The notes: generated by a model not told the origin, from the sequence alone. Shown: positions 11,365 through 21,480, numbered from the stretch's first letter. The stretch is DNA of 60,000 nucleotides from Nematostella vectensis (GCF_932526225.1 NC_064043.1:9531821-9591820); one strand, 5' to 3'. A program made the numbers and translations.

Positions 11365-12791
11365 GAACAGGGTGACTTTTTGCAGGAGCATGCGCTTGGA
11401 CTGACCGCTTGTAACACGGGCTCAAAATAACGCGCCATTGTTGTTCGTAATTCACTATTGTCCGGAAATCACTGAAACATTTTTGTATACATTCCAAACC
11501 TTGCTCTCAAAACGATTTTTTTTTCTTAAAAAGCTTCATTTCTCAATGAATTTTACGCCGATTGCAACCAAATAGAACATTGGATATTTTCTCTAAAATC
11601 TGCATCGCATCCAATTTTGTTATATATGCTTGAAAAGGATGTATAATGTATATCAGTGTTTATATTACATGCGAAGAACCTGTGGTAAACGCTCTGTGTA
11701 TTGCGCAAACCAAATAATCGCCCCATGACAGGTTACCCAATAGGGTTCTGGATCCTAGTGTGTGGATTCCGGATTCCATGTGGGTATTTTTTCCGTGGAT
11801 TCCGGATTTTATTTTTGTTTTCCACTATTCTTGTATTCCAAATTCCAGCTTAAGTCTTGGATTCCTGATCCTAGTGTGTGGATTCCGGATTCCAGTAGCA
11901 TGGAGTCCGGATTCCAAGTCTCATTTTTTCATGGATTCCGGATTACCTGCCATTGGACGAAAATATACGCGACAGATTCCTGTGATTTAATTTATTGCAA
12001 ACACATTGAATAAAAATTCATTTGAATACTATCGAAATCAATTTCTGCAAATTCCGATCTCTTGTTCATTCACTAGCCAAATACTCAAACTTGAACAAGA
12101 TTTGTTTTTCAGTCACGAATTTTATTAACAAAATGTCATAACGTACAATACAGTATGCATAGTACTAAGCCCTGAAACTCTTATGTGGTATCATAATTGC
12201 GCTTATTTCGTCGTACTCCCCAATTTTACAAAATGAATTAACCATGCTACCCATCTAAGCTAATGTTCATGGAACACACCGAGAGTTGAGATAGTGTGGT
12301 ACAAAGCCTGCATGTTTTAGTAATTCAGTTTCAATAATTGTAATTTTTTGCAATTTCACAAATTTCTGACTAATTCACCGAAGTATAGCTTCGCGAATCT
12401 AAGCTTGATTTTAACAGTTTAAGATAATAACAAACCTTTACATCACGAAATATGATATGTTTATAAATTCTTTGTTTTCTACCTTCCAGTTTCCATAATT
12501 CACAAATGTAATTTTCCTTCCAAGGCTCTTTGACCTGATTTTTTTGCATATCCCAGAGATTCAAAAGTTGAGAAACGCAACATAAAATAGCCGAATTGCG
12601 AAATAAACTCTATAGATACCTTGCAATAGAATACTGACATAGACATCCTCTGAAAAAAGGCCTTCCTGCGTGCGTAAAGCATATAATTGAGGTCCAAAAG
12701 TTCAACATTTTAAACACCGTGAGTAAATCTCGCTACTCGGCCCTAGACATGGGATGTGATGTGCGTGCTCAGACAGAAAGTCACCCTGTTC
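11365..12791. mobile_element. Possible fold-back element
   Basis: GAACAGGGTGACTTT at 11365-11379 is matched exactly by its reverse complement at 12777-12791, with weaker flanking similarity (CCACGGGA/TCCCGTGG-type words nearby). The 1.4 kb between is AT-rich, has no transposase, and includes the GGATTCCGGATTCC tandem repeat. It could be a non-autonomous inverted-repeat element. Confidence 0.4.
11745..11945. repeat. GGATTCCGGATTCC-type tandem repeat
   Basis: Irregular copies of TGTGGATTCCGGATTCC and related words (GGATCCTAGTGTGTGGATTC occurs twice). Two overlapping open frames here are repeat artefacts. Confidence 0.75.
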
Positions 12792-12826
12792 TCCACGGGA
12801 CGTTTAATGTCGGATTTGGCTAAAAA
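11946..12826. other. AT-rich, no gene seen
   Basis: AT-rich sequence to the left of the large integrated element; short minus-strand open frames show no recognisable domain. Confidence 0.5.
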
Positions 12827-12832
12827 AAAGTC
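12827..12832. repeat. Target-site duplication, left copy (AAAGTC)
   Basis: AAAGTC lies immediately before the terminal G-run of the left inverted repeat. An identical AAAGTC follows the terminal C-run of the right inverted repeat at 31014-31019. Six-base duplications are typical of Polinton/Maverick integration. Confidence 0.85.
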
Positions 12833-13646
12833 GGGGGGGGGGGGGACTAGGGGGTTTCAGAGAAACTAGTGGAGGGCGCGAATCGCCCCTCCGGGCCTCA
12901 AAGCCCCCTTTCAGTGAAACGAGTGGGAGGCGCGAATCCCCCCTCCGAGCCCCCCAGCCCCGTCTCTTTTCTATGCTGGGGGGTTTCATAGAAACCAGTG
13001 GGAGGCGCGGATCGCCCCTCCGGGCCTCCCAGCCCCGTCTTAGGCTTGGGAGGCGCGAATCCCCCCTCCGAGCCCCCCAACCCCATCTCAAGCAGATAAT
13101 GTTTCACGTACATCAATAATTGGGGCAATTGTGCACGTAGGCAGATAATGTTTCACGTACATCAATAATTGGGGCAATTGTACATGTAGGCGGATAATGT
13201 TTCACGTACATCAATAATTGGGGCAATTGTACATGTAGGCAGATAATGTTTCACGTACATCAATAATTGGGGCAATTGTGCATGTAGGCCGGGCGCGTCC
13301 CACGTACATCAATAATTGGGGCAATTGTACATGTAGGCCGGGCGCCCCTCCGAGCCCCCCAGCCCCGTCTCATGCAGATGAGGCCCGCGTAGATTGCTAA
13401 TGAGGGCCGTGAAAACGAGGAGGGCCGCCAACCTACGGGGCGCGGAACAACGGCCGTAGATTCAAAGCCGCTGGCGTGGCGTTTAAACCTGAGTTCTACT
13501 CGAACACCTCGCTCCCGAACTCCTCGCGAATTTCTCGCAGCCTCTTTTTCGTCTTTTCGCGTGTGTCTCCAGGGAGGACCCTTTCCTGTTTTTTTTCTCA
13601 CGCGGTGCGAGGCCGTGTCGAGCTCTGATAGCGGCCTTGAGCGCGT
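12833..13646. repeat. Left terminal inverted repeat
   Basis: It starts with 13 G, then ACTAGGGGGTTTC. The outer part (12833-13090) carries repeated GGGAGGCGCGAATC and CCCCTCCGAGCC blocks, the middle (13091-13338) about five 49-bp satellite units, and the inner part (13339-13646) reaches into the 3' end of the first minus-strand gene. Each part has a reverse-complement partner at the right end. Three short palindromes of the form GTTTC-NNN-GAAAC or close to it lie at 12854-12866, 12908-12920 and 12983-12995. Confidence 0.93.
13091..13338 (-). repeat. 49-bp satellite, about 5 copies (left)
   Basis: Units with CAATAATTGGGGCAATTG and GATAATGTTTCACGTACATC, in inverse orientation to the right array. 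One unit is altered to GGGCGCGTCCCACGTACATC. Confidence 0.95.
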
Positions 13647-14175
13647 AGTATCTCTCTTGTTCCTGAAGTATTAGCCGGAACTCTTCGTCTGAGATATGCC
13701 CGTCCTGCAGAGCCTTAGAGACCAGCTCGCTGATCGAGTTTTTCTTACTCTCCGCTAAAACCATCGTGTCTTCGTGTTTAGCCACCTTGGTCGTAAGACC
13801 CCTAGAGACTACCCCCGCGCCCACGACACCGACCAGCCCAGCGACCCCTGCCAGCGGACCGCCGATCAGAACCCCTATCCCACTCAAAGAGACCCCCACC
13901 CCGGCGCTGGAAAGCGCCCCTGCAGCGATACCGGATGCCACAGACACAGCATGGGTAACGGCGAAGGCGCGCTTATACTTCTTCCGCACCTGTCGATGAT
14001 GCGTTATCTCGCTGTCTAGAACCGCCTGAGTGTCACATATTTTCTGGAGTTGGAAGCTTTGCACGTCGCCGCCGATGCTTGCCGGGGCGGTAGGCGTCGT
14101 TTGCGGGCAAGTCGGGGGGCAGACGCTGGGAAGCGAGGGGTATATGGCACCGCTGCTAACGTCGCTGTTTGCCAT
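13483..14175 (-). pseudogene. Gly/Ala-rich membrane protein of the element (C-terminal frameshift)
   Basis: The 230-codon frame has a Pro/Thr-rich N-terminus (residues 1-35), a basic segment (60-70), a long Gly/Ala/Val hydrophobic region at about 70-124 that could form two membrane hairpins, then an amphipathic charged helix with ISDEEFRLILQEQERYYALK at about 161-180. No known catalytic motif is visible; a membrane or virion-membrane role is only inferred from position and composition. The last 47 or so codons lie inside the left inverted repeat. Against the right-repeat copy (24130-24278), the left one has an extra AC/GT dinucleotide near 13559-13566 that shifts the frame and replaces a Glu/Lys-rich tail with an Arg/Cys/Ser-rich one. 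Confidence 0.7.
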
Positions 14176-14191
14176 GTTTGTTATGTCGGAC

Positions 14192-14897
14192 CTAGGTTAG
14201 CTCTAATACGAGACGAACAGGCTTGCCCTTAAAGTCCACCCGTCTACCGCGGTCATCAGTGATCCATATTCGGATACTCGGGACAAACTCAGAGGAAGAT
14301 GCTGCGACACAAACGGGGATGTCGGGCCCATAGACGACTTTCTCGTGCGGCCTCCCGCGGGTTTCTAGGCAAGCGAGAACGTTTGAAGGCTCGTCTAAGG
14401 CGAAGCATTGCGAGCGGTCTACGATATCGCAGAAGATGTAGAGGGCCTCTATTTTCGGCAAAGCCACCTTAAGTGGCCCCCCCCCCCCCCACGGGCAGTG
14501 CGAGGCCCCGCCCCCCCCCCCCCCCCCCCAACTGATCGTTTTTAGCCTCTAGGCCAAATAGTGCGCAAAGCTCGGCATTCAGGAACGCAACGCCTTTGGA
14601 CACGAGCGCGATATTCCCGGTGAGGGGATCCAGCTTCGCGGTCAGAATCTTGCTTTCAGCGCGGTTGATCGTTTCCACGAGGGACTCGGCCGTGTGGTGT
14701 CCGGCTGGCAGAGTAGCGATGGGCGGGAGGGAGGCTATAGTCGTTATCTGATGCTCCCGCTCGAGATTATACCAGCTGTTAAACAGCGAGCACTGCCGGA
14801 GCGCCACGAAGCGTGGGCGCCTTATCGGCTGCTCGAAGAAGAGCGTCAGTTCGCCTCCGGTGAACACAGCATGTAGGACCACCATTGTGTTGAACAT
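14192..14897 (-). pseudogene. Penton-like minor capsid candidate, split by G-runs
   Basis: Two minus-strand frames appear to be one gene. Codons from 14897 (start MFNTMVVLHAV) contain beta-rich sequence with FVALRQCSLFNSWYNL. The continuation at 14192-14467 begins near MALPKIEALYIFCDIVD and ends in LVLELT. Between them the coding strand has G-runs of 19 (14511-14529) and 14 (14477-14490) bases, and the frame changes by one. Size, strand-rich pattern and location suit a single-jelly-roll penton protein of Polinton-like elements, but that is an inference; structure prediction would decide. The long homopolymers look like slippage expansions and are also likely sequencing-error sites. Confidence 0.6.
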
Positions 14898-14927
14898 AGC
14901 CTGCCTTCGTGTTTAATAGGGCTGTGC

Positions 14928-16448
14928 ATGGATTGGGAAGGCTGGCGGATGCTGAACGAGGAGGCGATTCCCCGAAGGTAGGAGGGGGAGACGAAGAAGG
15001 CGGCAGTTGCGGCGGGAGCCTCTATAGCCGGACATATCAAACACGCCATAGCCGAACAAGTCAAACGCGCAAAAACCGGTTTCCCTAGGTCTTTGACCCT
15101 TGCGCAAAAGCTGCTCTACGCCGTGCCCGCGACCCCCGTGGAGAGCACGGCCTCAGACATCACCCCACTACTCACGCAGCTGGATATACACGTGGCTGAG
15201 GACAAATCATTCACGACTAGGGTCCGAGACATATTCAAAGAGACAGTAGTCACGCACAAGTCCGCCAAGGAGTCTCGCCGGTGGCTATCGGAGCCTTCCT
15301 ATGGGTACTGGCCACAGCAACTCAACTTTGCGGTCTGGTGCGCAACCGCCGGATGTGGGGTGTCCCTAACTGACCCCACTTTCGCCACGCTCCCCTCTGT
15401 CATCAGGGGATTTCTAAGGTTTCACGTCTACTTTACCACCCGGAGGATACTCTACGAGCTCGGCGCCCCCCTGCCTGGCGCCAGCCCGTTCACGCAAAAC
15501 GGGAACCCCTACAAGAAGGCCGCTTTCGAGCGTCTATGCATAGAGTTCGGTTTGCCGCGTAAGCCGGACTTCCGATGGAAAGGCGGGCGGAACCACGGGC
15601 TAGGCGATGTGTTTGTGTTCTACCCGGGGGAGGGGTATCGCAACGTGCACGTGATCCGTGGCTACGACACGGCGGCGGACGAGTACCCGAGCCACCTCAA
15701 TTTGTTTAGCGACGAAGGTGGGACGTACAATAGTGGGAAGCAGGTGGGTTACATACGCAACGACGACCACGGGGGCGTGAGCTGGTTTGCGCTCCTAAAG
15801 GTGAGGGGCTGACAAAAGCAGGGCTAGGAAGCCTCGATCGCTCGGTCAAGACGTTCGTCTACACAGTGCTTGGCGCGCAGGTAAACATCCGTTCCTCTAT
15901 CGCGGGGGCCGGTGGGCCGGCCATGGAGGCGCAGACGGAGTTCACGAAGCTGCTTGAAGACGCGATCATAGAAAACGACATCGCTCAAAGCGTGCAAAGG
16001 TACCAGTTAGCCGTGCAGGAGGCCAAGGTGAGACTAGGTCTTGCGGTCGCACCAGGAGTGTGGCTGATGCCGAGCGATCTGGTGATAAACATGCAAAGGG
16101 TCGTGGGCTACAACGATAAGCTGCAGAAAGCCACGGACTCCATGACGCTCGGCGCAAACGCGATCAACACCGAGACAAAGCCAGTCGGTGCTCATAACAT
16201 GGCCGGTGGGCATCCTAGGGTGCAACACGTGACTGACCCTGGGATCGACCGCGTGCCGTCCCGGCGGCAAAGCAAGGATTCCGCCCCTGCGAAAGTGCAC
16301 GCAGAGGGCGCGGCCCCTGCCCCCTCTCCACGTACGCACGCTGCGCATAGCATGACTGCCGCCGGAACGGGCGAAAAAAGTGACCACCGCCCTCAAGGCG
16401 GGGTTGTCGGCACTCGCGGTGGCCGCAGCGTATTACTTGTTCCGATGA
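14928..16448 (+). pseudogene. Large conserved element protein, three lesions
   Basis: ATG at 14928 (or 14949) opens a frame that meets an in-frame TAG at 14979-14981 and then continues open to 15812. A frameshift near 15806-15810 moves the reading to the next frame. A second shift in the A-run at 16373-16379 returns it to the original frame, ending with a hydrophobic Ala/Leu helix and TGA at 16446-16448. Without the breaks it would be about 500 residues. Landmarks include WPQQLNFAVWCATAGCG, FSDEGGTYNSGKQ, a region with GGPAMEAQTEFTKLLEDAI and VAPGVWLMPSDLVINMQ, and a C-terminal membrane helix. I cannot assign a biochemical function; a virion component is plausible from the context. Its 3' end overlaps the convergent gene by 16 bp. 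Confidence 0.65.
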
Positions 16449-17413
16449 CTGCTTTGCATTCGACGAACCAAGAACGCGGCTACGGCTTGAATGAGCAGCC
16501 ACGCATTTTTGCCAAGAAATTTCACCACTTCTCCTGCAGCCTTAAACACGAAGTTCGCGATGCTGCCTACTAGCCCGGGGAGAAGCTCGCCTAGCTTTTT
16601 CCCGATGGCCTTAAGCCCGTTACCGACCCCTCTGGCCACGGAGGAGAGCGACTTGCCGAGCGACGTCACAATGGCCGCGATCGTCGTCGCTACGGCCAAC
16701 CCGATGGCGATGACGGTAAAGCAGTACTTTTTGAAGATGGCTTTGATGCGCTCTCTTAGCGGCTTTTGGTTCTCGAGCTCTCGGTTTTCGCGTTCTAGTT
16801 CGTCAATCTCGGACCGCCTCTCCTCGTTGCGCTCACGGGCCTCTTGGCTTCTACTCTCTGACGCGTTAGGGTCGTCGATGGTCTCCCTGTCTGTGGCTAC
16901 CACCCCTTGCAGCTCTTGGACCCGTTCTATGTTCTCCTGGATGACCGCGTCTATCTCTGCCACGGACCCCATCGCTAGCTTGAAGCCTTTCAGCCTTGCA
17001 ACGTCCTGTCGGACGCTCCCGTCCTCATTGAACAGCTGTCTTGGTTTAGACCAACCTCCTTTGCCAAGGTTGCGAAGCTGTATTAGCGTCTTCCCCCTCT
17101 GGTCTGACTGGAACCGTATCAGATTCTCGTTAAGGTCTGGTTATTCCTCCCTGAGGGACTGGAGACCGAGTCTTGTCGCTGCACCCTCTGTGATGAACGA
17201 GGTTTTAGCGCTTGCCATTCCGGCGGTTTGCGTTGCGCTTCGCGTAGCCAAGCTATGCGCAGCATGCGTACGCGACGACGTGCTCGTCATTGGGATCGAC
17301 TCCCCATCGTCGGGGTCAAACGGGATAAGGGGCGTCGTCTTGTCGTCCCCCGCCCCGCGATCGGCGGACGCACCCGGCAAGGTATCGTCAATGTCAACGT
17401 CAACATCACCCAT
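16433..17413 (-). pseudogene. Coiled-coil membrane protein of the element, in-frame stop
   Basis: Starting at ATG 17411-17413, a low-complexity acidic N-terminus is followed by an in-frame TAA at 17141-17143. The same frame then continues open to 16433. The downstream part has a Glu/Arg-rich coiled coil (IDELERENRELENQ) and then a glycine-rich hydrophobic C-terminal half (FTVIAIGLAVATTIAAIV, GNGLKAIGKKLGELLPGLVGS, NAWLLIQAVAAFLV) with probably three membrane helices. Total about 325 codons. The role is unknown; an inner-membrane or virion membrane protein is an inference. It is divergent from the capsid gene, with a 118-bp shared upstream region. Confidence 0.65.
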
Positions 17414-17531
17414 GATGCGTGCGCATAACTCGTGCTATGCTATATTAGACATGCCTAACAGTCCGCACCATAGCCACGCAGCTTCGTACTTTATGTACAC
17501 ATACGTATACAATATATGATATACGTATACG
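17414..17531. promoter_or_regulatory. Divergent promoter region with TACGTA tracts
   Basis: A 118-bp gap between the minus-strand membrane-protein gene and the plus-strand capsid gene. It contains ACATACGTATACAATATATG and ATACGTATACG immediately before the capsid ATG, alternating purine-pyrimidine runs. Similar runs occur before other genes of the element (19440-19485, 20635-20660, 21481-21507). Confidence 0.5.
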
Positions 17532-18795
17532 ATGTCAGTCAGCGATAAACTTGACCCCCAACGAACACCCAGAACTCCTCTGGGGTTGAAAGCCGAGAGA
17601 ACTGTTCACCGGGTCACTCTCAACCCGTCGACGGCCTCCCCAGGCGAGACGCTATATGTGGCGGTCCCAAAGCTATCGGAAGGCGTCACGCTTGTGCCTG
17701 GCTCCTTGAGGGTCGGTCTCGATCTCTCCATCTCAGGCCATGCGAATAATACCGTCGTGAGCAACGTCGGCCGTCTCGTGAGCCGCCTGAAAATCACGTT
17801 TGCAGGAGAAACGCTCCAGGACACCAACCGCTACGACGTCTTCAAGACGTATGAGAAGCTTTACCTGTCCAAGGTCGAGAGAGAGGACCGCCTGGAGCAG
17901 GGCATACAGTCAGAAAACATGCGCAAGCTTCGCTCCAAGGCTGGCGATAAAGCGACTAGTAACGCCAAGGAGAACGCTCTAAACGCCGCCCACGGGGCGA
18001 GGTACACTATCCCGCTAGACCATTCTCTGCTGACGGACCACGGTGTGCTGTACCCAAGGGCGCTCTCCGAGGCAATGCTCTTCGAGATCACGTTCGCAGC
18101 GGTTGACCAGGTAGTAGTCGGAAGCGATGCTACCAAATTATCCTATGGCATCAAAAATCTAGAGCTGGAGTACGAAAGCCTGAGGGACGACAACCTCGCC
18201 CGGTCTGCAGCCGCCGCCTACCAAAACGGCACAACGTTCTTCTACGAGCAAGTGAACCTTCACAAGACCTTCCATGTTAGCAAAGGGACGGACAGCATAA
18301 TCAACGAGAGTGTCAACCTGCCGCGAAGGTCTATAAGTGGTCTGTTGCTCCTCTTTGTGGAGCCATACACGGCAGGGGCTCGCGGACTCTGAGAAGTTCG
18401 TGTACCCCGACATCAAGAGCGTTCGCGTTACAATCGACGGCATGCCAAACAAGGTCTTCAGCCAGGGGCTGCGCCCCACGGATTTCTGGAGGGAGGCGAA
18501 AAGGCGGTTCGTCCGCCCCTCCCCGGGGGGGCACAGCGGAGCGCCCGCCGCCCCGGCAATCGGCCCCGAGTCGTTCTATGGCGATAACAAGTTTGCTCAG
18601 TGGATCTACCTTCGAACGACGGACGACAGTGCTATCCATGGGGGTGGTCTCCGATTGGTCAATACCCGCGACAGTGTGCACCTCGAGATAAAACGCACGG
18701 CAAGCGGCACGGGTACCGTAAACTGTCACGTGTTTGTGGTGGCCGACGCTAAAATGAACCTTATGAACGGACAGCTAGAGTCCATACAATACTGA
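17532..18795 (+). pseudogene. Major capsid protein candidate, one frameshift
   Basis: The first 286 codons (17532-18392) start MSVSDKLDPQ and run through beta-rich sequence with VGRLVSRLKITFAGETL and LHKTFHVSKGTDS. At 18381-18386 one extra G in CGCGGACTC shifts the frame and leads to TGA at 18390-18392. The next frame continues without a break from there to the TGA at 18793-18795, with IKSVRVTIDGMPNKVFSQG and LVNTRDSVHLEIKR near the end. The intact length would be about 420 residues, within the range of double-jelly-roll capsid proteins of Polinton-like viruses. It lies directly upstream of the packaging ATPase, as expected for a capsid gene. The assignment rests on context and overall pattern, not on a catalytic motif. 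Confidence 0.7.
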
Positions 18796-18822
18796 GCACA
18801 GACAGTTTCTGTGCGAAGCGGT

Positions 18823-19425
18823 ATGGACCCGAAAAACATCCCATTTAACGCTCTCACCGTGGGCCCGACGTCATGCGGGAAGACCCAATTCGTAGTGGAC
18901 CGGCTGCGCGGCCCTTTCCGGGGCAAGTTCGACTACATCGTACTCATGTGCCCTACCTTTGTCTACAACAAAACATACGACTGCTTCGGCGAGGGCGACA
19001 ATCGTCTGTTTGTCATCGCACCTGAGGCGGGTCAGATCGACATACTGCTGAGGTTTGTCTCCGCTCTCTTCGAAGGCACTAATACGCTAATCATACTCGA
19101 CGACTGTGCGGCCTCGAAAGACGTAAAGAGGCGCTCTGACCAGCTCGTCAGCTTGGCGTTCAGCGCGCGCCACGTGGGTATTAGCGTGTGGGTGATCACG
19201 CAGCAGCTCACCAGAATCACGAAGCCGTTCCGTGAGAACATCGCGGCCTTGGTGGTCTTCTATACCCCCAGCAAGGCGGACATGAAAGCTATCCTGCATG
19301 ACTACGGCGCGGAGCTCTCAGAAGAGAAGATGAAAGAGTACATGAAGGCCCTCAAGACGAAAAAGTTCTCGAAGTTAGAGTTTTGCTTGCGTCACCCTTA
19401 TACCATCGCCCTAGTTGAACGGTAA
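18823..19425 (+). CDS. A32-like genome-packaging ATPase
   Basis: An uninterrupted 200-residue frame from ATG 18823. It has a Walker A motif GPTSCGKT (residues 14-21), a Walker B motif LIILDD (89-94) and a VITQQ sensor-like strand (124-128), in the order seen in FtsK/HerA-superfamily packaging ATPases of Polintons, adenovirus-like and nucleocytoplasmic viruses. Such enzymes pump DNA into the empty capsid using ATP. It starts 27 bp after the capsid stop, so the two probably form one transcription unit. An earlier non-ATG start at 18811 is possible but unnecessary. This is one of only two genes of the element without a lesion. Confidence 0.88.
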   Translation: MDPKNIPFNALTVGPTSCGKTQFVVDRLRGPFRGKFDYIVLMCPTFVYNKTYDCFGEGDNRLFVIAPEAGQIDILLRFVSALFEGTNTLIILDDCAASKDVKRRSDQLVSLAFSARHVGISVWVITQQLTRITKPFRENIAALVVFYTPSKADMKAILHDYGAELSEEKMKEYMKALKTKKFSKLEFCLRHPYTIALVER

Positions 19426-19500
19426 CCACCGCCCTAGGGCATAACGTGTGTGTGCACACATTTACGTACGTAATCACACGTGTTGCAACTTAGCCACGGC

Positions 19501-19842
19501 ATGATGAGCGACGAATACTTTGAGAGTCTTCTTGAGGGGGGCGACGACCGCCGGCAGGCCGGCGAGTCGTTGGGCTGCTCGACGCAGCCTGCCGGAACGG
19601 CAACCGGAGTTGAGCAGACTGAGATAGCAGACGCGAGGGAGAAACTCGCGACTCTCGTAGCCTCGGGGAAGTCGAGAGAAATGGTAGGCAAGGCCCTGAC
19701 TCACGACGACGTCAAACGCATGAGCGCCGAGGAGGTGAGGAAGTACGAGAAGCGATACGAGACCGCTCTAGCCAGCCAGACTACAGACGCCCTGGCACCG
19801 CCGGAACGGCAAGCGCTGACACGCGGTGTCAACACGAGTTAG
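19501..19842 (+). CDS. Small helical protein of the element, possibly C-truncated
   Basis: About 113 residues starting MMSDEYFESLLEGGDD. A conserved-looking charged helical core (residues 45-95: EIADAREKLATLVASGKSRE, then a DDVKRMSAEEVRKYEKRYET stretch) is followed by a low-complexity end that runs into a GCCGGAACGGCA palindrome at 19800-19811. The abrupt change suggests the original C-terminus was lost by frameshift or insertion. No function is recognised. An upstream in-frame ATG at 19480 is less likely. Confidence 0.5.
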   Translation: MMSDEYFESLLEGGDDRRQAGESLGCSTQPAGTATGVEQTEIADAREKLATLVASGKSREMVGKALTHDDVKRMSAEEVRKYEKRYETALASQTTDALAPPERQALTRGVNTS

Positions 19843-19974
19843 CAGTCGCGGACTCGCGGACCTGCCGGAACGGCAAATGCACAGTGTCGAGTCTGCCATC
19901 CCAGAGCAGACGTTCATTTGAAAGTTTGCCACTTCTTCTACCGCTTGGTACCAAGTAGTTGACACCGCGCACAA

Positions 19975-20588
19975 ATGGAGGAACCTCAAGGAAGTACTAG
20001 TGCCCAGCCTGCCGGAACGTTAGCGCAACCTGACAAACAAGCTGCTGATGAGCATCATCAAGAACCTGCACGTACGCCTTCGGCGTTGGCGGAGAGAATC
20101 ACGAGTCCCAAACCACCCGTGACCCGACCTAAACACCCTGGACGAGTCGAAGCCGGAAGGCGCTTGGCAAAGTGGAACCGAATTAACAGAGCGAAGAAAG
20201 AGGCACTTCGTGTCGTGCAGTCGCCGGTGGCCCCGGGGCCGAGCGAGCCGCAAGGACGCGAGGGCTTGCGCGCCGATGATGCCTTCGGCACACACACACC
20301 AGTCCCGGAAAGCAACTCTGCTTGGTCGGCTAGCTCGGTTATCGGGGTAGCTGGTCTTCTAGTGTCATCGGCCTCTACACACGCAGGCGGGAGCTAGCTG
20401 CCGCGTTCACTCGTACACCAGCTGTTAACCAGCGAGCTACCGATCCGCATGCTACCGAAGGTACCGACGACGTGACTCCGCCCGCAAGGCCGCCGCTGGC
20501 GGCCGCACAGCAGACCAAGGATCGAGTTCCGGCGACAGCGCTTCGCGCTCCCGGACAATGCAAATCTCGGCTGTTATCCATGGAGTAA
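19975..20588 (+). pseudogene. Single-membrane-span protein of the element, frameshifted
   Basis: ATG 19975 opens a basic, Pro-rich frame (GRVEAGRRLAKWNRINRAKK in the middle) ending with a short hydrophobic stretch SSVIGVAGLLVSS. The frame stops at 20397, but from about 20350 the next frame continues the membrane helix into a basic stop-transfer motif (YTRRRELAAAF) and stays open to TAA at 20586-20588. A one-base loss in the helix is therefore likely. It would be a type II or tail-anchored small membrane protein; role unknown. Confidence 0.5.
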
Positions 20589-20659
20589 GCAGACATTTAG
20601 ACACGAGGGCCCCACCCATATCCGCACGTCGGTGCATATAACGCGTGTACGCATATATA

Positions 20660-20884
20660 ATGTCGACGACGCAGCAGAGCAAGATTACAAAGACCATCAC
20701 CGACGCCGCAGTCATAACCGGCCTCGTCGCCGGTATCGGCTGGGTTGGGCGCAAGGTCTTACGCGAGGACTTCACCAAAGACCCCTCCGCGAACGCCATG
20801 AACTACGCAAAAATGACTGCCGCCGTTGCAGGTGCTGTCGCTTTGAAGGGTTACCTTGAGGACCAGAAGATCCTGCCAATGTAG
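20660..20884 (+). CDS. 74-aa two-helix membrane protein
   Basis: Intact frame starting MSTTQQSKIT at 20660, immediately preceded by GCATATATA. It has two hydrophobic segments (AAVITGLVAGIGWVGRKV, about residues 16-33, and MTAAVAGAVALKGYLEDQ, about 50-67) joined by a polar loop. The small size and two predicted helices suggest a holin-like or virion membrane protein, but nothing identifies a function. Codon usage and GC content match the rest of the element. An in-frame ATG at 20645 is possible; the start at 20660 gives the more compact protein. Confidence 0.6.
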   Translation: MSTTQQSKITKTITDAAVITGLVAGIGWVGRKVLREDFTKDPSANAMNYAKMTAAVAGAVALKGYLEDQKILPM

Positions 20885-21006
20885 TAGTGTACTGTGGCGT
20901 GCGTAGGCCGCTTATTAGACTCGTGCGTGCTTTGCACTATTCATGCGCATGCGCCGCCGAAGGCATACCCACAGCACGTGAAGTGTGCGCACGTGAAACG
21001 TACTCG

Positions 21007-21431
21007 ATGGCCTCTATCGCGATTTTGGTTGGCGGCGCCGTCCTAAACGCGACTGCATTCGTTGGTGGCAACTACCTCGCAAAGTTCCTGTCGAGCGATG
21101 AGAGCCCTGCCTTAGCTGAGAAGGAAAGGCACGACAAGGCCCTAGAGAAATACCAACAAGACTATGGACGCTACCAACAGGGCGACAAAAAATCCTTGAT
21201 TGGCAAGCTTAAAGTCGCGAGAGAGGGTCCCTCGCAAAGCACAACTTCACCGACACCGACTACGCGCTCAAAATCTACAACCGGACCCGGACAAAACAAT
21301 CCCTGGAGTCGATGCGGGCCCCCGAGCTGTCTGACTACTACATCCCCAGCAAAACGCAGAAGAACGCCGAGTTGGCGTACATTGGCGCCGGCGCTCTCGC
21401 CATCGGCTACGCAGCTAGCCGCTTGCTGTGA
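21007..21431 (+). pseudogene. Membrane plus coiled-coil small protein, frameshifted
   Basis: The frame begins MASIAILVGGAVLNATAFVG, an N-terminal membrane helix, then a charged helical region (EKERHDKALEKYQQDYGRY). Near 21215-21235 coding sense shifts to another frame, which carries LSDYYIPSKTQKNAELAY and a C-terminal helix GAGALAIGYAASRLL, ending at TGA 21429-21431. An intact form would be about 140 residues with a helix at each end. Role unknown; the dual-anchor design and location suggest a virion or assembly membrane protein. Confidence 0.55.
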
Positions 21432-21480
21432 TGCAGCTGCCGTTTCTGCGCTGCGTCTAGGCGGCCTTTTTTCCATGCTG

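Noticed and set aside
16491-17519. 342-codon plus-strand frame
   Set aside because: It is antisense to the coiled-coil membrane gene; Ser/Arg/Leu-rich composition is that of a shadow frame in GC-rich DNA.
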